A stretch of DNA of 64,000 bases from Lachnospiraceae bacterium (GTDB lineage Bacteria; Bacillota; Clostridia; Lachnospirales; Lachnospiraceae). Position 1 is the stretch's first letter. Every line of letters begins with the position of its first letter. Under the pieces are notes generated by a model that searched no databases, was not told where the DNA came from, and worked only from the letters and a program-made list of their open reading frames with translations. The translations under genes and the position numbers were made by a program. The stretch lies in contig JAGBMJ010000013.1 of the NCBI GenBank assembly GCA_017634975.1, positions 1 to 64,000 of the forward strand. The letters run 5' to 3'. Of the stretch, positions 44,881 to 54,087 are shown one piece after another.

Positions 44881-45636
44881 TTATTTTTTGTAACGGATCA
44901 TCTCCAGGAAGATCTCTTCCAGGTCCTGACCGGGATGTGCAGCGGAGAGATCCTCTACGGTACCCTGATAGAGGGATTGGCCATAGTTCATGATGATGAT
45001 GTGGTCGCATAGTTTTTCGGCAACCTCCAGTACATGGGTCGAAAACAGTACACAATTACCTTTTGCGGCGTGTTCCCGCATCATCTGTTTGAGCTCATAA
45101 GCAGCAGACGGATCCAGACCGGTCATCGGTTCGTCCAAAATCCACGCAGGCGGATTGTGCGTCAGCGCCGCGATGACCATCAGTTTCTGCCGCATTCCGT
45201 GGGAGTATTCCCGCATAGGGGTCTCCAGGGCGTCGAATATACCGAAGCGGGCAGCAAGATCCTTTACACGGGGAGCCCGCTCTTCTTCCGGGATCTTATA
45301 GATATCAGCCACAAAGTTGATATATTCCAGTCCGGTGAGCTGCAGCAAAACATCGGGATTGTCGGCAACGTAAGCGAAAGACTGTTTTGCTGCAAGAGGT
45401 TCCTTTACGATATCGTGGCCTGCGATCAGGGCGCGTCCGGTTACCGGTCGCAGTATCCCGGTCAGCATCTTGATCACGGTGGTTTTGCCGGCGCCGTTTG
45501 GACCGGCAAAACCGACGATTTCCCCTGCTTTGATGGAAAAACTCATATCATCCACGGCTTTATGGTCACTCCCGTAGATCATGCTGAGATTTTCTGCCTG
45601 AATTAAGATCGTATCCTGAATTGAAGTGTTCTCCAT
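44881..45636 (-). CDS. ABC transporter ATP-binding protein (ABC-2 exporter)
   Basis: About 251 residues. Walker A GPNGAGKTT, signature YSHGMRQKL (in place of LSGGQ; usual in ABC-2 exporters), Walker B AWILDEPMTGLDPSAA, switch His in FSTHVLEVAE. The pattern fits the CcmA/EcsA-like ATPases that pair with ABC-2 permeases. ATG chosen over the GTG one codon earlier, with AAAGGA six bases upstream. The permease gene follows after 54 bases. A T/A-rich region of about 190 bases precedes it, divergent from the next gene. Confidence 0.92.
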   Translation of the reverse strand: MENTSIQDTILIQAENLSMIYGSDHKAVDDMSFSIKAGEIVGFAGPNGAGKTTVIKMLTGILRPVTGRALIAGHDIVKEPLAAKQSFAYVADNPDVLLQLTGLEYINFVADIYKIPEEERAPRVKDLAARFGIFDALETPMREYSHGMRQKLMVIAALTHNPPAWILDEPMTGLDPSAAYELKQMMREHAAKGNCVLFSTHVLEVAEKLCDHIIIMNYGQSLYQGTVEDLSAAHPGQDLEEIFLEMIRYKK

Positions 45637-45896
45637 CACAGATCCTTTCTGAATAGTAGAAAATGAATGTTACTATCACAGTCCTGAAAGACCGCTAACC
45701 GTAAATGGGGTATATGCCCAAAGAGTTATAAAATATTATAAAGTATTTGATCTTATTTGTCAGCAGGGGGATTTGTGAGCTTTTTGTGTCTTGTATCAGA
45801 GGGATAAATCGGATATAATAAAACGGTATGGGCAGAAGAAAACGGGAGATTTTTTCGGCCCGATATTCGGAAGAATGTTCTGAAAGGGGAAAGAAC

Positions 45897-46505
45897 ATGG
45901 GAATTCAGAAAAAGTTTTTTGCGGCACTGAGGTATATCGTTCCTTCCGAAATGGAAACGTATCTGGAAGAAATGAGTGCAAACGGACAGATCCTCAGACC
46001 GGTAGGGGAGAGCGGTTTGTTTTATTTTGAGTTTATTGAGGAAAAGCCGCAGAAAACCAGGTTCATCGTGGATCACAGCGGAATGTCCAAGGTAGCGTAT
46101 ATGCAAACGGCTGTAGATAGTGGCTGGGATTATATGGGAAAAAGCTTTAACTGTGAAATCTGGCGTAAGAACTACGAAGACAGCAACCGTCCGCCGGCGT
46201 TTACAGATCAGGAGGGCGTACAGAAGCATTGTCTGCGGCAGGGGCTGGTGATGGCGGCAATGGCTTTGGTGTGTCTTGCTCTGGCGGTTGCCATTGTATA
46301 TTTTATGCGTGAAGAACGCCTGCAGGGAATCTCGGCACATACGGTTCAGTATGCGATCATGCTCATCACGCAGCTTCCGTTTATTCTGTATTTTGCCTGG
46401 GCAGGTCGTAAGCTTTTGGCGGAAGCGGCACATCTGAAAGAAGTGATCGCCAGGGGGGCCATCCGGAAAAGGGCTTCTGTGATTAGCGAGAGCGAAGACG
46501 AATAA
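45897..46505 (+). CDS. DUF2812-like membrane protein
   Basis: 202 residues. N-terminal ~100 residues are soluble and end in GWDYMGKSFNCEIWRK, matching the usual 'G W . . . G . . . I . . K' end of DUF2812 domains. Two membrane helices follow (about 122-145 and 157-180). The ATG with GAAAGGGGAAAG upstream is chosen; an in-frame ATG 23 codons earlier lies without a site. DUF2812 proteins are often next to PadR regulators, but none is present. Function unknown. Confidence 0.7.
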   Translation: MGIQKKFFAALRYIVPSEMETYLEEMSANGQILRPVGESGLFYFEFIEEKPQKTRFIVDHSGMSKVAYMQTAVDSGWDYMGKSFNCEIWRKNYEDSNRPPAFTDQEGVQKHCLRQGLVMAAMALVCLALAVAIVYFMREERLQGISAHTVQYAIMLITQLPFILYFAWAGRKLLAEAAHLKEVIARGAIRKRASVISESEDE

Positions 46506-46528
46506 TCGGAACAGATCTTATATACAGG

Positions 46529-46555
46529 CAGGCGCCCATCGGGTGCCTGTTTTTT
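46529..46555 (+). terminator. rho-independent terminator
   Basis: AGGCGCCC / GGGTGCCT stem, ATC loop, six T residues, just after the DUF2812-like gene. Confidence 0.9.
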
Positions 46556-46578
46556 GATAAATTCAATGTTTGCCGAGC

Positions 46579-46650
46579 TACCCGTCCCCGCGTTCTCTGA
46601 ATCATGAGGACAAAAGGACCGTCCCCGCGTCCTCAAACATGATTTGAGGG
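46579..46650. repeat. GGGGACGG repeat, copy D (degenerate)
   Basis: Contains CCGTCCCCGCGT twice in direct orientation (about 46582 and 46619) with GAGGAC and GTCCTC on either side of the second and an imperfect TCAAACATGATTTGA hairpin at the end. Confidence 0.6.
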
Positions 46651-46654
46651 AACA

Positions 46655-46985
46655 TAAAATTATTACGTTAATTCAGGAGAAAAAGAGAAAGAATGGAAGA
46701 ATGGTATACATAAGTGGAATAAGTAAATACGTGAGAGAAGTTGTCTGCAGTCAACATAAATCGGAGAAGAAGTAGAAATTAAATCAGGAATAAATATAAA
46801 GATGAGGGAGGAATAAAGACAAAAGAAAATCCGAAAATTGACCAAAATGGTCTGACAGGGAAAGTGATAATAATTTTATAAACAATAGTTAACGATAATA
46901 AAATCAAAGAGAAGAGAATGCCGGGTAACATAAATACAGAAGTAAACATAATATTTGGAGGGAGCAGGGAAGATCAGTTGACGTA
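46655..46985. other. purine-rich non-coding stretch
   Basis: About 330 bases with a strong A/G excess on the plus strand and very little C. No open frame with a ribosome site was found. One small hairpin (GACCAAAATGGTC at about 46839) is present. The 1 kb before it and the gene after it lack this skew. Confidence 0.6.
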
Positions 46986-47024
46986 AGATATAGACATAAA
47001 GGGTTGACAGAAAGGGATTATGTC

Positions 47025-47053
47025 TTGAAACGTACGTTCTGTTATGCTAGTAT
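47025..47053 (+). promoter_or_regulatory. promoter for the nuclease-helicase gene
   Basis: TTGAAA, 17-base spacer, TAGTAT. The predicted transcription start (about 47060) coincides with the first ATG (47061). Confidence 0.45.
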
Positions 47054-47060
47054 TGAGAGC

Positions 47061-49643
47061 ATGGGTGCAGACAATGAGCAGGTGACAATTAAAGAACTTA
47101 ACGAAACAGTAGTGAAGCCTTCGTTTGTTATTCCGATCTCGGTCCGGCAGCTGGTGGAGTTTATGCTCCGGTCGGGGGATATCGATAACCGGAGGACAAT
47201 GTCACCGGAAAAAGCGATGCAGGAGGGGAGCCGTCTGCATCGCAAACTGCAGCGGAGTCAGGGGCCGGAGTACAGTGCCGAGGTGATGCTGCGGTATGAG
47301 TATGTGACGGAAAACTATGTGGTGCGCATCGAGGGGCGGGCAGACGGCATCATAAACGAGAGCCTTGCCAGACCACAGGAACCGGATATACAGGCAAATC
47401 AAATTTCGTTAAATCAATATTTAATAAACGAGGAATTTGATCAGATCACGATCGATGAGATCAAGTGCGTACACAGGAAACTGGACCGGATGACGGCGCC
47501 GGAACCGGTGCATCTGGCGCAGGCGAAGGTGTACGCATATATTTATGCATTGCAGAACAGGCTGCCTCTGATCCGGGTGCGGATGACCTATTGCAATGCG
47601 GAGACGGAGGAACTGAAGTACTTCTTTGAGGAGTACGCCTGGAATGAGATCCGGGACTGGTTTGAGGATCTGATGCAGGGGTATCGCAAGTGGGCGGACT
47701 TTGCCTTTGCGTGGAGAGAGACCAGGCAGATATCGATCGGAGGACTGGAGTTTCCTTTTTCGTACCGGGAAGGACAGCGGCAGCTGGCGGTATATGTGTA
47801 TCAGACGATAAGGGAGCGGAAGAAACTTTTTCTGGAAGCACCCACGGGAGTCGGCAAGACCGTAACCACCCTGTTTCCGGCCATCAAGGCAATGGGGGAG
47901 AATCTGACGGACCGGATCTTTTACTTAACTGCCAAAACGATCACCAGAACAGTGGCATGTGATACACTGCAGATCATGCGTAAGCAGGGGCTGCGGCTGA
48001 AAAGTATTGAGATCACGGCAAAGGAAAAGATCTGTCCTTTGGAAAAGACGGAGTGCAATCCGGAAGCATGTCCGTATGCAAAAGGGCATTTTGACCGTAT
48101 CAATGATGCGATCTACGATGCTGTCATGAATTATGACGGGATGGACCGGGATACGGTAAGCGAGATCTCGGAAAAGTATCAGGTATGCCCGTTCGAACTG
48201 AGTCTGGATCTGAGTCTGTTCTGCGATACCATCATCTGTGATTATAATTATGCATTTGATCCGCATGTGGCTCTGAAGAGGTACTTTGCGGACGGAAACA
48301 GCGGAGAATATACCTTCCTGGTAGACGAGGCACACAACCTGGTCGATCGCGGGAGGGATATGTATAGCGCGGCATTATTTAAAGAAGATTTTCTTTCACT
48401 GAAGCGGGTGCTGAATGAGGTGACGGAAAAGGCGGCAAACGGGGAACTGAAAAGCAAAAAGAAAACAAAAGGGATCCCGCTTCTGTTCAAGGTGATCCGC
48501 GGACTGGATAAGTGCAACCGGGAGATGCTGCGTCTGAAACGGGACTGTGAGAAAGTGAATGTTTTGGGGGAGATCGATGCTTTTGCCGGGCTGGTACAGG
48601 GACTGAACACTTCGTTGACGGAATTTCTGGAAGAGGAAGAGAATACCGGCGTAAAGGATGAAGTGCTGGAATTCTATTTTCTGATCGGACATTTTCTGAC
48701 CATCTATGAGAAGCTGGATGAGAACTATCGCATCTATACGGAGCTTATGGAAGACGGGAAGTTTATGCTGAAACTCTTATGCGTCGACCCGGGGAAGAAT
48801 CTGGCAGAATGTATGGCAAAGGGACGCAGCAGTATCCTGTTTTCGGCAACCCTGCTGCCGATCCAATACTATAAAAAGCTTTTGGGCGGTGAAAATACGG
48901 ATTATGAAGTGTATGCAAAATCCTCTTTTAACCGGGATAAACTGGGGGTTTTTATCGGAAGGGATGTGACGAGCAAATATTCCAGAAGAAACGAAAAGAC
49001 CTATTTCAACATCGCCAGACATATTTCCGAGATCGTATCGGTCAAAGAGGGCAATTACATGATCTTTTTCCCGTCGTTTGCCTTTATGAAGGAAGTGCAG
49101 CAATGCTATGAACAGTACTTCCTTGAAGAAGGTGTGACGGAATGTATCTCACAGAAGGAGAGGATGAACGAAAGCGAACGGGAAGAGTTCCTTTCGAGAT
49201 TTGTTAAAACAGGCCTGGTTCTGCCGGAAGCAGCGGGGAAGACAAGGGTGCCGGACACCCTTCTGGGATTCTGCGTATTGGGAGGGATCTTTTCCGAGGG
49301 GATCGATCTGAAGGAGGATGCCCTGATCGGAAGTATCATCATAGGTGTCGGTTTTCCGCAGATCTGCAGTGAACGGGAGATCATAAAAGAATTCTTTGAC
49401 GAAAAAGGATTTGATTATGCCTACCGCTATCCGGGAATGAACAAGGTATTGCAGGCGGCCGGCCGTGTGATCCGAACGGAAAAGGATCAGGGGATCGTGG
49501 CACTTCTGGACGAACGTTTTCTGGAGTATTCCTACCAGAGGATGTTTCCGAGAGAATGGCAGGGGTTTTCGGTAACGAACGTGAACGGGATCGGAAATGC
49601 AGTAAGTGCCTTTTGGGAGATGCAGCTTGGCGAAGAACAGTGA
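47061..49643 (+). CDS. PD-(D/E)XK nuclease-XPD/DinG-like helicase fusion
   Basis: About 860 residues from this ATG. Residues ~20-220 carry a RecB/Cas4-like nuclease motif: ISVRQLVEFMLRSGDIDNRR, then Asp95 in GRADGII, Glu133-x-Lys135 in IDEIK, and LAQAKVYAYIYA. The rest is a superfamily 2 XPD/DinG-type helicase: Walker A PTGVGKTVTT (about 260), four cysteines (CPLEKTECNPEACPYA and YQVCPFE) for a 4Fe-4S cluster, VDEAHNL (Asp422-His425), motif VI around VLQAAGRVIRTEKD. A nuclease-helicase for DNA repair is the likely role. ATG 47061 has a poor ribosome site; TTG 47025, with AAAGGG eight bases upstream, would add 12 residues. Confidence 0.85.
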   Translation: MGADNEQVTIKELNETVVKPSFVIPISVRQLVEFMLRSGDIDNRRTMSPEKAMQEGSRLHRKLQRSQGPEYSAEVMLRYEYVTENYVVRIEGRADGIINESLARPQEPDIQANQISLNQYLINEEFDQITIDEIKCVHRKLDRMTAPEPVHLAQAKVYAYIYALQNRLPLIRVRMTYCNAETEELKYFFEEYAWNEIRDWFEDLMQGYRKWADFAFAWRETRQISIGGLEFPFSYREGQRQLAVYVYQTIRERKKLFLEAPTGVGKTVTTLFPAIKAMGENLTDRIFYLTAKTITRTVACDTLQIMRKQGLRLKSIEITAKEKICPLEKTECNPEACPYAKGHFDRINDAIYDAVMNYDGMDRDTVSEISEKYQVCPFELSLDLSLFCDTIICDYNYAFDPHVALKRYFADGNSGEYTFLVDEAHNLVDRGRDMYSAALFKEDFLSLKRVLNEVTEKAANGELKSKKKTKGIPLLFKVIRGLDKCNREMLRLKRDCEKVNVLGEIDAFAGLVQGLNTSLTEFLEEEENTGVKDEVLEFYFLIGHFLTIYEKLDENYRIYTELMEDGKFMLKLLCVDPGKNLAECMAKGRSSILFSATLLPIQYYKKLLGGENTDYEVYAKSSFNRDKLGVFIGRDVTSKYSRRNEKTYFNIARHISEIVSVKEGNYMIFFPSFAFMKEVQQCYEQYFLEEGVTECISQKERMNESEREEFLSRFVKTGLVLPEAAGKTRVPDTLLGFCVLGGIFSEGIDLKEDALIGSIIIGVGFPQICSEREIIKEFFDEKGFDYAYRYPGMNKVLQAAGRVIRTEKDQGIVALLDERFLEYSYQRMFPREWQGFSVTNVNGIGNAVSAFWEMQLGEEQ

Positions 49644-49764
49644 AACAGTTTATAAAGCAAAAAAAGCGTGCAGAGTGCAGCATTCTGTGATAAAATAATC
49701 AATTATGTATTTGCCGTAACAGGGCATTTGCTATTTGACAGAATAAAACGGGAGGAGACTTGCC

Positions 49765-51078
49765 ATGTGGGCTTACGAGAGTGTATTCTATCAGATCTAT
49801 CCGCTGGGATTCTGCGGGGCACCGTATGAAAACGATGGGGTAGCACAGTCGAGGATCCTGAAAGTGCTGGATTGGATTCCGCACATCAGGAAGCTGGGCT
49901 GTAATGCGATCTACTTTTCGCCGGTCTTTGAATCGGATACGCACGGGTACAATACGCGGGATTACACAAAGCTGGATACCAGACTCGGTACGAACGAGGA
50001 TTTTGCGCGAGTCTGCAGTGAATTGCATAAGGAAGGGATCAAAGTTGTCCTGGACGGTGTGTTCAATCATGTGGGGCGTGGATTCTGGGCATTTCAGGAT
50101 GTGCTTCACAACCGTGAATCTTCTCCGTATGTAAGCTGGTTCAACCGTATTGATTTTGGCGGCAACTCCAATTACAACGACGGCCTGTGGTATGAGGGCT
50201 GGGAAGGCAATTATGATCTGGTCAAGCTGAACCTGCATAATGAAGATGTGATACAGCACATCTTCCATGCGGTCGAGGGCTGGATCAAAGAGTTTGACAT
50301 CGACGGGATCCGGCTGGATGTGGCATATTGTCTGGATCACGAGTTCCTGCGCAGACTGCGGGAGTTTACGGACAGCAAAAAAGAGGATTTCTACTTATTA
50401 GGAGAGGTATTGCACGGAGAGTACGGCCGGATGCTGAATGAGATGCACCTGCATTCGCTGACCAATTACCAGTGCTATAAGGGGATCCATTCCGGATTTA
50501 ATTCCTGCAATATGTTTGAGATCGTTCACAGCCTGATGCGGCTGTTCGGACCGGAAGACTGGACCGTCTGCCGCGGTGCGCATCTGTTATCCTTTGCGGA
50601 TAATCATGATGTGTCCCGTATCGCATCGCTGATCCAGGATCCGAACTGTCTGCCACTGGTCTATGCGATGGTATTCGGTATGCCGGGCATCCCCTGTGTC
50701 TACTACGGCAGTGAATGGGGGACGAAGGCGGACAAATCCCAGGGGGATCCGGCACTGCGGCCTTCCTTTGATGCGCCGGAGTGGAATGCGCTTACGGACT
50801 ATATCGCAAAGCTGGCCGCAGCAAAGAAAAACAGCAAGGCGCTCAATTACGGCGGTATGCGCAATGTCCTGCTGCAGAATAAACAATGTATCTTTGAGAG
50901 AAAAACGGATGGCGAGCGCGTGATGGTTGCAATCAACATGGACAGCAATCCGTACTGGGCGCACTTTGATGCGGGCTGCGGACAGGCCACGGATCTGATC
51001 ACGGGACAGCTGCACGATTTCGGAGGCGGCAGTGAGCTTCCGCCGTACAGCGCGGCGTTCTGGCTGATGGAGAGATAA
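49765..51078 (+). CDS. GH13 alpha-amylase-family enzyme
   Basis: 437 residues, no signal peptide, so intracellular. GH13 blocks: VLDGVFNHVG, the nucleophile Asp in GIRLDVAYC, the acid Glu in LLGEVLHGEYG, and Asp in FADNHDVSR. Intracellular GH13 enzymes of this length act on maltodextrins, isomalto- or related oligosaccharides. Subfamily is not resolved by eye. It could work with the MsmX-type ATPase but is not adjacent. Ribosome site GGAGGAG. Confidence 0.9.
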   Translation: MWAYESVFYQIYPLGFCGAPYENDGVAQSRILKVLDWIPHIRKLGCNAIYFSPVFESDTHGYNTRDYTKLDTRLGTNEDFARVCSELHKEGIKVVLDGVFNHVGRGFWAFQDVLHNRESSPYVSWFNRIDFGGNSNYNDGLWYEGWEGNYDLVKLNLHNEDVIQHIFHAVEGWIKEFDIDGIRLDVAYCLDHEFLRRLREFTDSKKEDFYLLGEVLHGEYGRMLNEMHLHSLTNYQCYKGIHSGFNSCNMFEIVHSLMRLFGPEDWTVCRGAHLLSFADNHDVSRIASLIQDPNCLPLVYAMVFGMPGIPCVYYGSEWGTKADKSQGDPALRPSFDAPEWNALTDYIAKLAAAKKNSKALNYGGMRNVLLQNKQCIFERKTDGERVMVAINMDSNPYWAHFDAGCGQATDLITGQLHDFGGGSELPPYSAAFWLMER

Positions 51079-51118
51079 TCATTGATAAATATTATATAGA
51101 AGAAAGAGGAAACACAAA

Positions 51119-53779
51119 ATGGCAAAAGAACTGGCAAAAACCTATGATCCCAGTGGGATCGAAGACCGGCTGTATCAGAAATGGCTGGATAAGAAGTACT
51201 TCCATGCGGAAGTGGATGAGAGTAAGAAACCGTTCACGATCGTGATCCCGCCCCCAAATATCACGGGACAGCTGCATATGGGGCACGCACTGGACAATAC
51301 CCTGCAGGATATCCTGATCCGCTTCAAACGTATGCAGGGCTATAATGCGCTGTGGCAGCCGGGTACGGACCATGCTTCCATCGCGACGGAAGTGAAGATC
51401 ATTGAGAAGCTGAAAGAGGAAGGTATCCGGAAGGAAGATCTGGGACGTGAGGGTTTTCTGGAACGTGCCTGGGCCTGGAGAAAAGAGTACGGCGGACGTA
51501 TCGTATCCCAGTTAAAGAAGATGGGATCTTCCTGTGACTGGGACCGTGAACGTTTCACTATGGATGAAGGCTGCAACAAGGCGGTCAACGAAGTATTTGT
51601 TAAGATGTACGAGAAAGGCTACATCTACAAAGGCTCCCGTATCATCAACTGGTGTCCGGTATGCAACACTTCGATCTCGGATGCGGAAGTAGAGTACCAG
51701 GAGCAGGCAGGGCATTTCTGGCATATCAAGTATCCGATCTTAAACGATGATGATACCGAGAGTGGGGAATATCTGATCTTTGCTACCACACGTCCGGAGA
51801 CGATGCTGGGCGATACCGCTGTGGCGGTACATCCGGAAGATGAGCGCTACAAGCATCTGATCGGTAAGAATCTGATGCTGCCGCTGATGAACCGCAAGAT
51901 CCCGGTAGTGGCAGATGAATATGTAGACCGTGAATTCGGTACCGGTGTCGTAAAGATCACCCCGGGACATGACCCGAACGACTTTGAGGTGGGCAAGCGT
52001 CACAATCTGCCGATCATCAATATCATGAACGATAATGCAACGATCAATGCGAACGGCGGAAAGTACGAGGGCATGGACCGTTACGAAGCCAGAGAAGCCA
52101 TCGTGAAAGAACTGGATGCCATGGGACTGCTGGTAAAGATCGAGGACCATGTACATAACGTAGGTACCCATGACCGCTGCAAGACGACGGTAGAGCCGCT
52201 GGTAAAAGCGCAGTGGTTTGTAAAGATGGACGAACTGATCAAGCCGGCGCAGAAGGCGGTAAGAGAAGGCGAGATCCGTCTGGTACCGGAGAGCATGCAG
52301 AAAACCTATTTCAACTGGACCGACAATATCCGTGACTGGTGTATTTCCAGACAGCTGTGGTGGGGCCACCGGATCCCGGCGTACTATTGTGATAAGTGCG
52401 GCGAGACGGTTGTGGCAAAGACGGCTCCGGAGAAGTGTCCAAAGTGCGGGGAGACACATTTTACGCAGGATCCGGATACACTGGATACCTGGTTTTCTTC
52501 AGCGCTGTGGCCGTTTTCAACCCTGGGCTGGCCGGAGCAGACGAAGGAACTGAAGTACTTCTATCCGACGGATGTGCTGGTAACGGGCTATGATATCATC
52601 TTCTTCTGGGTCATCCGTATGATCTTCTCGGGCTACGAGCAGATGGGCGAGAAGCCGTTTAAGACGGTGCTGTTCCACGGGCTGGTAAGAGATGACAAGG
52701 GCCGCAAGATGAGCAAATCTCTGGGCAATGGTATCGATCCGCTGGAGATCATCAGGCAGTATGGTGCAGATGCGCTGCGTCTGACGCTGGTGACCGGTAA
52801 TGCACCGGGTAACGATATGCGTTTCTACTATGAAAAAGTAGAGGCAAACCGTAATTTTGCAAACAAGATCTGGAATGCTTCCCGATTCATTATGATGAAT
52901 ATGGAAGATACACAGCCGACGAAGCCGGAAGTGGCAGATCTGAAGCCGGCAGACCGCTGGATCACTTCCCGTGTGAACCGTCTGATCAAAGATGTGACGG
53001 AGAATATGGAGAAGTACGAGCTGGGTGTGGCAGTACAGAAGATCTACGACTTTATCTGGGATGAATTCTGCGACTGGTACATTGAGATGGTGAAGCCGCG
53101 TCTGTATGCAAAGGATGATGCAACGTCCCGAAATGCTGCGCTGTATACCTTAAAGACTGTGCTCATTGATGCGCTGAAACTGCTGCATCCGTATATGCCG
53201 TTCGTAACGGAGGAGATCTTCTGCACGCTGCAGGAGGAAGAAGAATCCATTATGGTTTCCGATTGGCCGGTCTATGACGAGGCGAGAAATTTTGCAAAGG
53301 AAGAAGCGGAGATCGAGACCATCAAAGAAGCCATCCGCGGTATCCGTAACGTACGTACGGAGATGAATGTGCCGCCTTCAAAGAAAGCACAGGTATTTGT
53401 GGTTTCCGATTCGGAAGAGAAGCGTGCGGTATTTACCGGCAACAATGACTTCTTTAAGACCCTGGCGTATGCATCCGAAGTGATCGTACAGGCGGATAAG
53501 ACCGGCATTGCTGACGATGCGGTATCCGTAGTGATCGCACATGTCAATATCTATATGCCGCTGGGAGATCTGGTGGATCTGGAGAAAGAACTGGAGCGCC
53601 TGAAGAAAGAGGAACAGCGTCTGGAGGGCGAATTGAAACGTGTCAACGGTATGCTTTCCAATGAGAAGTTTGTTTCCAAGGCGCCGGAAGCCAAGATTGC
53701 CGAAGAGAAGGCAAAACTGGAAAAGTACACGAAGATGATGGAGCAGGTGAAGGCACAGATCGCGAACCTGGAAAAATAA
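51119..53779 (+). CDS. valS: valyl-tRNA synthetase
   Basis: 886 residues. Class I synthetase: [20 protein letters not shown] (HMGH-type HIGH motif, near residue 45), [19 protein letters not shown] editing/catalytic region, [10 protein letters not shown] (KMSKS, about 525), and a C-terminal coiled coil (from about 840, [12 protein letters not shown]). A zinc-binding cysteine set (CDKCG and CPKCG, about 425-440) is present. The 40-base gap from the amylase gene leaves no room for a T-box leader. Confidence 0.97.
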   Translation: MAKELAKTYDPSGIEDRLYQKWLDKKYFHAEVDESKKPFTIVIPPPNITGQLHMGHALDNTLQDILIRFKRMQGYNALWQPGTDHASIATEVKIIEKLKEEGIRKEDLGREGFLERAWAWRKEYGGRIVSQLKKMGSSCDWDRERFTMDEGCNKAVNEVFVKMYEKGYIYKGSRIINWCPVCNTSISDAEVEYQEQAGHFWHIKYPILNDDDTESGEYLIFATTRPETMLGDTAVAVHPEDERYKHLIGKNLMLPLMNRKIPVVADEYVDREFGTGVVKITPGHDPNDFEVGKRHNLPIINIMNDNATINANGGKYEGMDRYEAREAIVKELDAMGLLVKIEDHVHNVGTHDRCKTTVEPLVKAQWFVKMDELIKPAQKAVREGEIRLVPESMQKTYFNWTDNIRDWCISRQLWWGHRIPAYYCDKCGETVVAKTAPEKCPKCGETHFTQDPDTLDTWFSSALWPFSTLGWPEQTKELKYFYPTDVLVTGYDIIFFWVIRMIFSGYEQMGEKPFKTVLFHGLVRDDKGRKMSKSLGNGIDPLEIIRQYGADALRLTLVTGNAPGNDMRFYYEKVEANRNFANKIWNASRFIMMNMEDTQPTKPEVADLKPADRWITSRVNRLIKDVTENMEKYELGVAVQKIYDFIWDEFCDWYIEMVKPRLYAKDDATSRNAALYTLKTVLIDALKLLHPYMPFVTEEIFCTLQEEEESIMVSDWPVYDEARNFAKEEAEIETIKEAIRGIRNVRTEMNVPPSKKAQVFVVSDSEEKRAVFTGNNDFFKTLAYASEVIVQADKTGIADDAVSVVIAHVNIYMPLGDLVDLEKELERLKKEEQRLEGELKRVNGMLSNEKFVSKAPEAKIAEEKAKLEKYTKMMEQVKAQIANLEK

Positions 53780-53809
53780 AAAAGTAAAAATACACAAAAA
53801 ACACAAAAA

Positions 53810-53849
53810 AACGGGAAAAATTGATGCGGGGGCATTGATTTTTCCCGTT
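53810..53849. terminator. hairpin after valS
   Basis: AACGGGAAAAA / TTTTTCCCGTT inverted repeat with an 18-base loop. The A-run upstream makes it look bidirectional. T-run at the end of the stem is limited. Confidence 0.6.
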
Positions 53850-53908
53850 GATTTCTGTATAGTAATTTTGTATGTGTGAAAGTGGATTTGTGAACGGAGC
53901 AGTCGAAG

Positions 53909-54076
53909 TTGATCATATTTGAAGAAGAATTAAAAAAATTCAGCAGGAGTCTGGAGATAGCGGATACGGAAGATGCGGTATACAGCGAAGATCTGACGGA
54001 TATGATGAGCATCTTTATCAATCTCGCAAATGATTATGACGAGACGCCCGTGGATGTGGATGTAGAAGACGAATAG
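53909..54076 (+). CDS. small acidic protein (55 aa), TTG start
   Basis: 55 residues (MIIFEEELKKFSRSLEIA at the start, PVDVDVEDE at the end), strongly acidic and probably helical. A TTG start is proposed because an in-frame stop lies six codons upstream; GGAG lies nine to ten bases before. It ends 11 bases before the TPR gene, whose AGGAG site overlaps its stop region, implying co-expression. Not recognised. Confidence 0.55.
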   Translation: MIIFEEELKKFSRSLEIADTEDAVYSEDLTDMMSIFINLANDYDETPVDVDVEDE

Positions 54077-54087
54077 GAGATAAGGGG

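Noticed and set aside
46663-46845. 60-codon hydrophobic frame on the minus strand
   Set aside because: No start codon with ribosome site; the hydrophobic reading is caused by the pyrimidine-rich complement of the purine-skewed gap.
51079-51118. T-box leader for valS
   Set aside because: The gap is only 40 bases, too short; metG also has no T-box in its 70-base gap.
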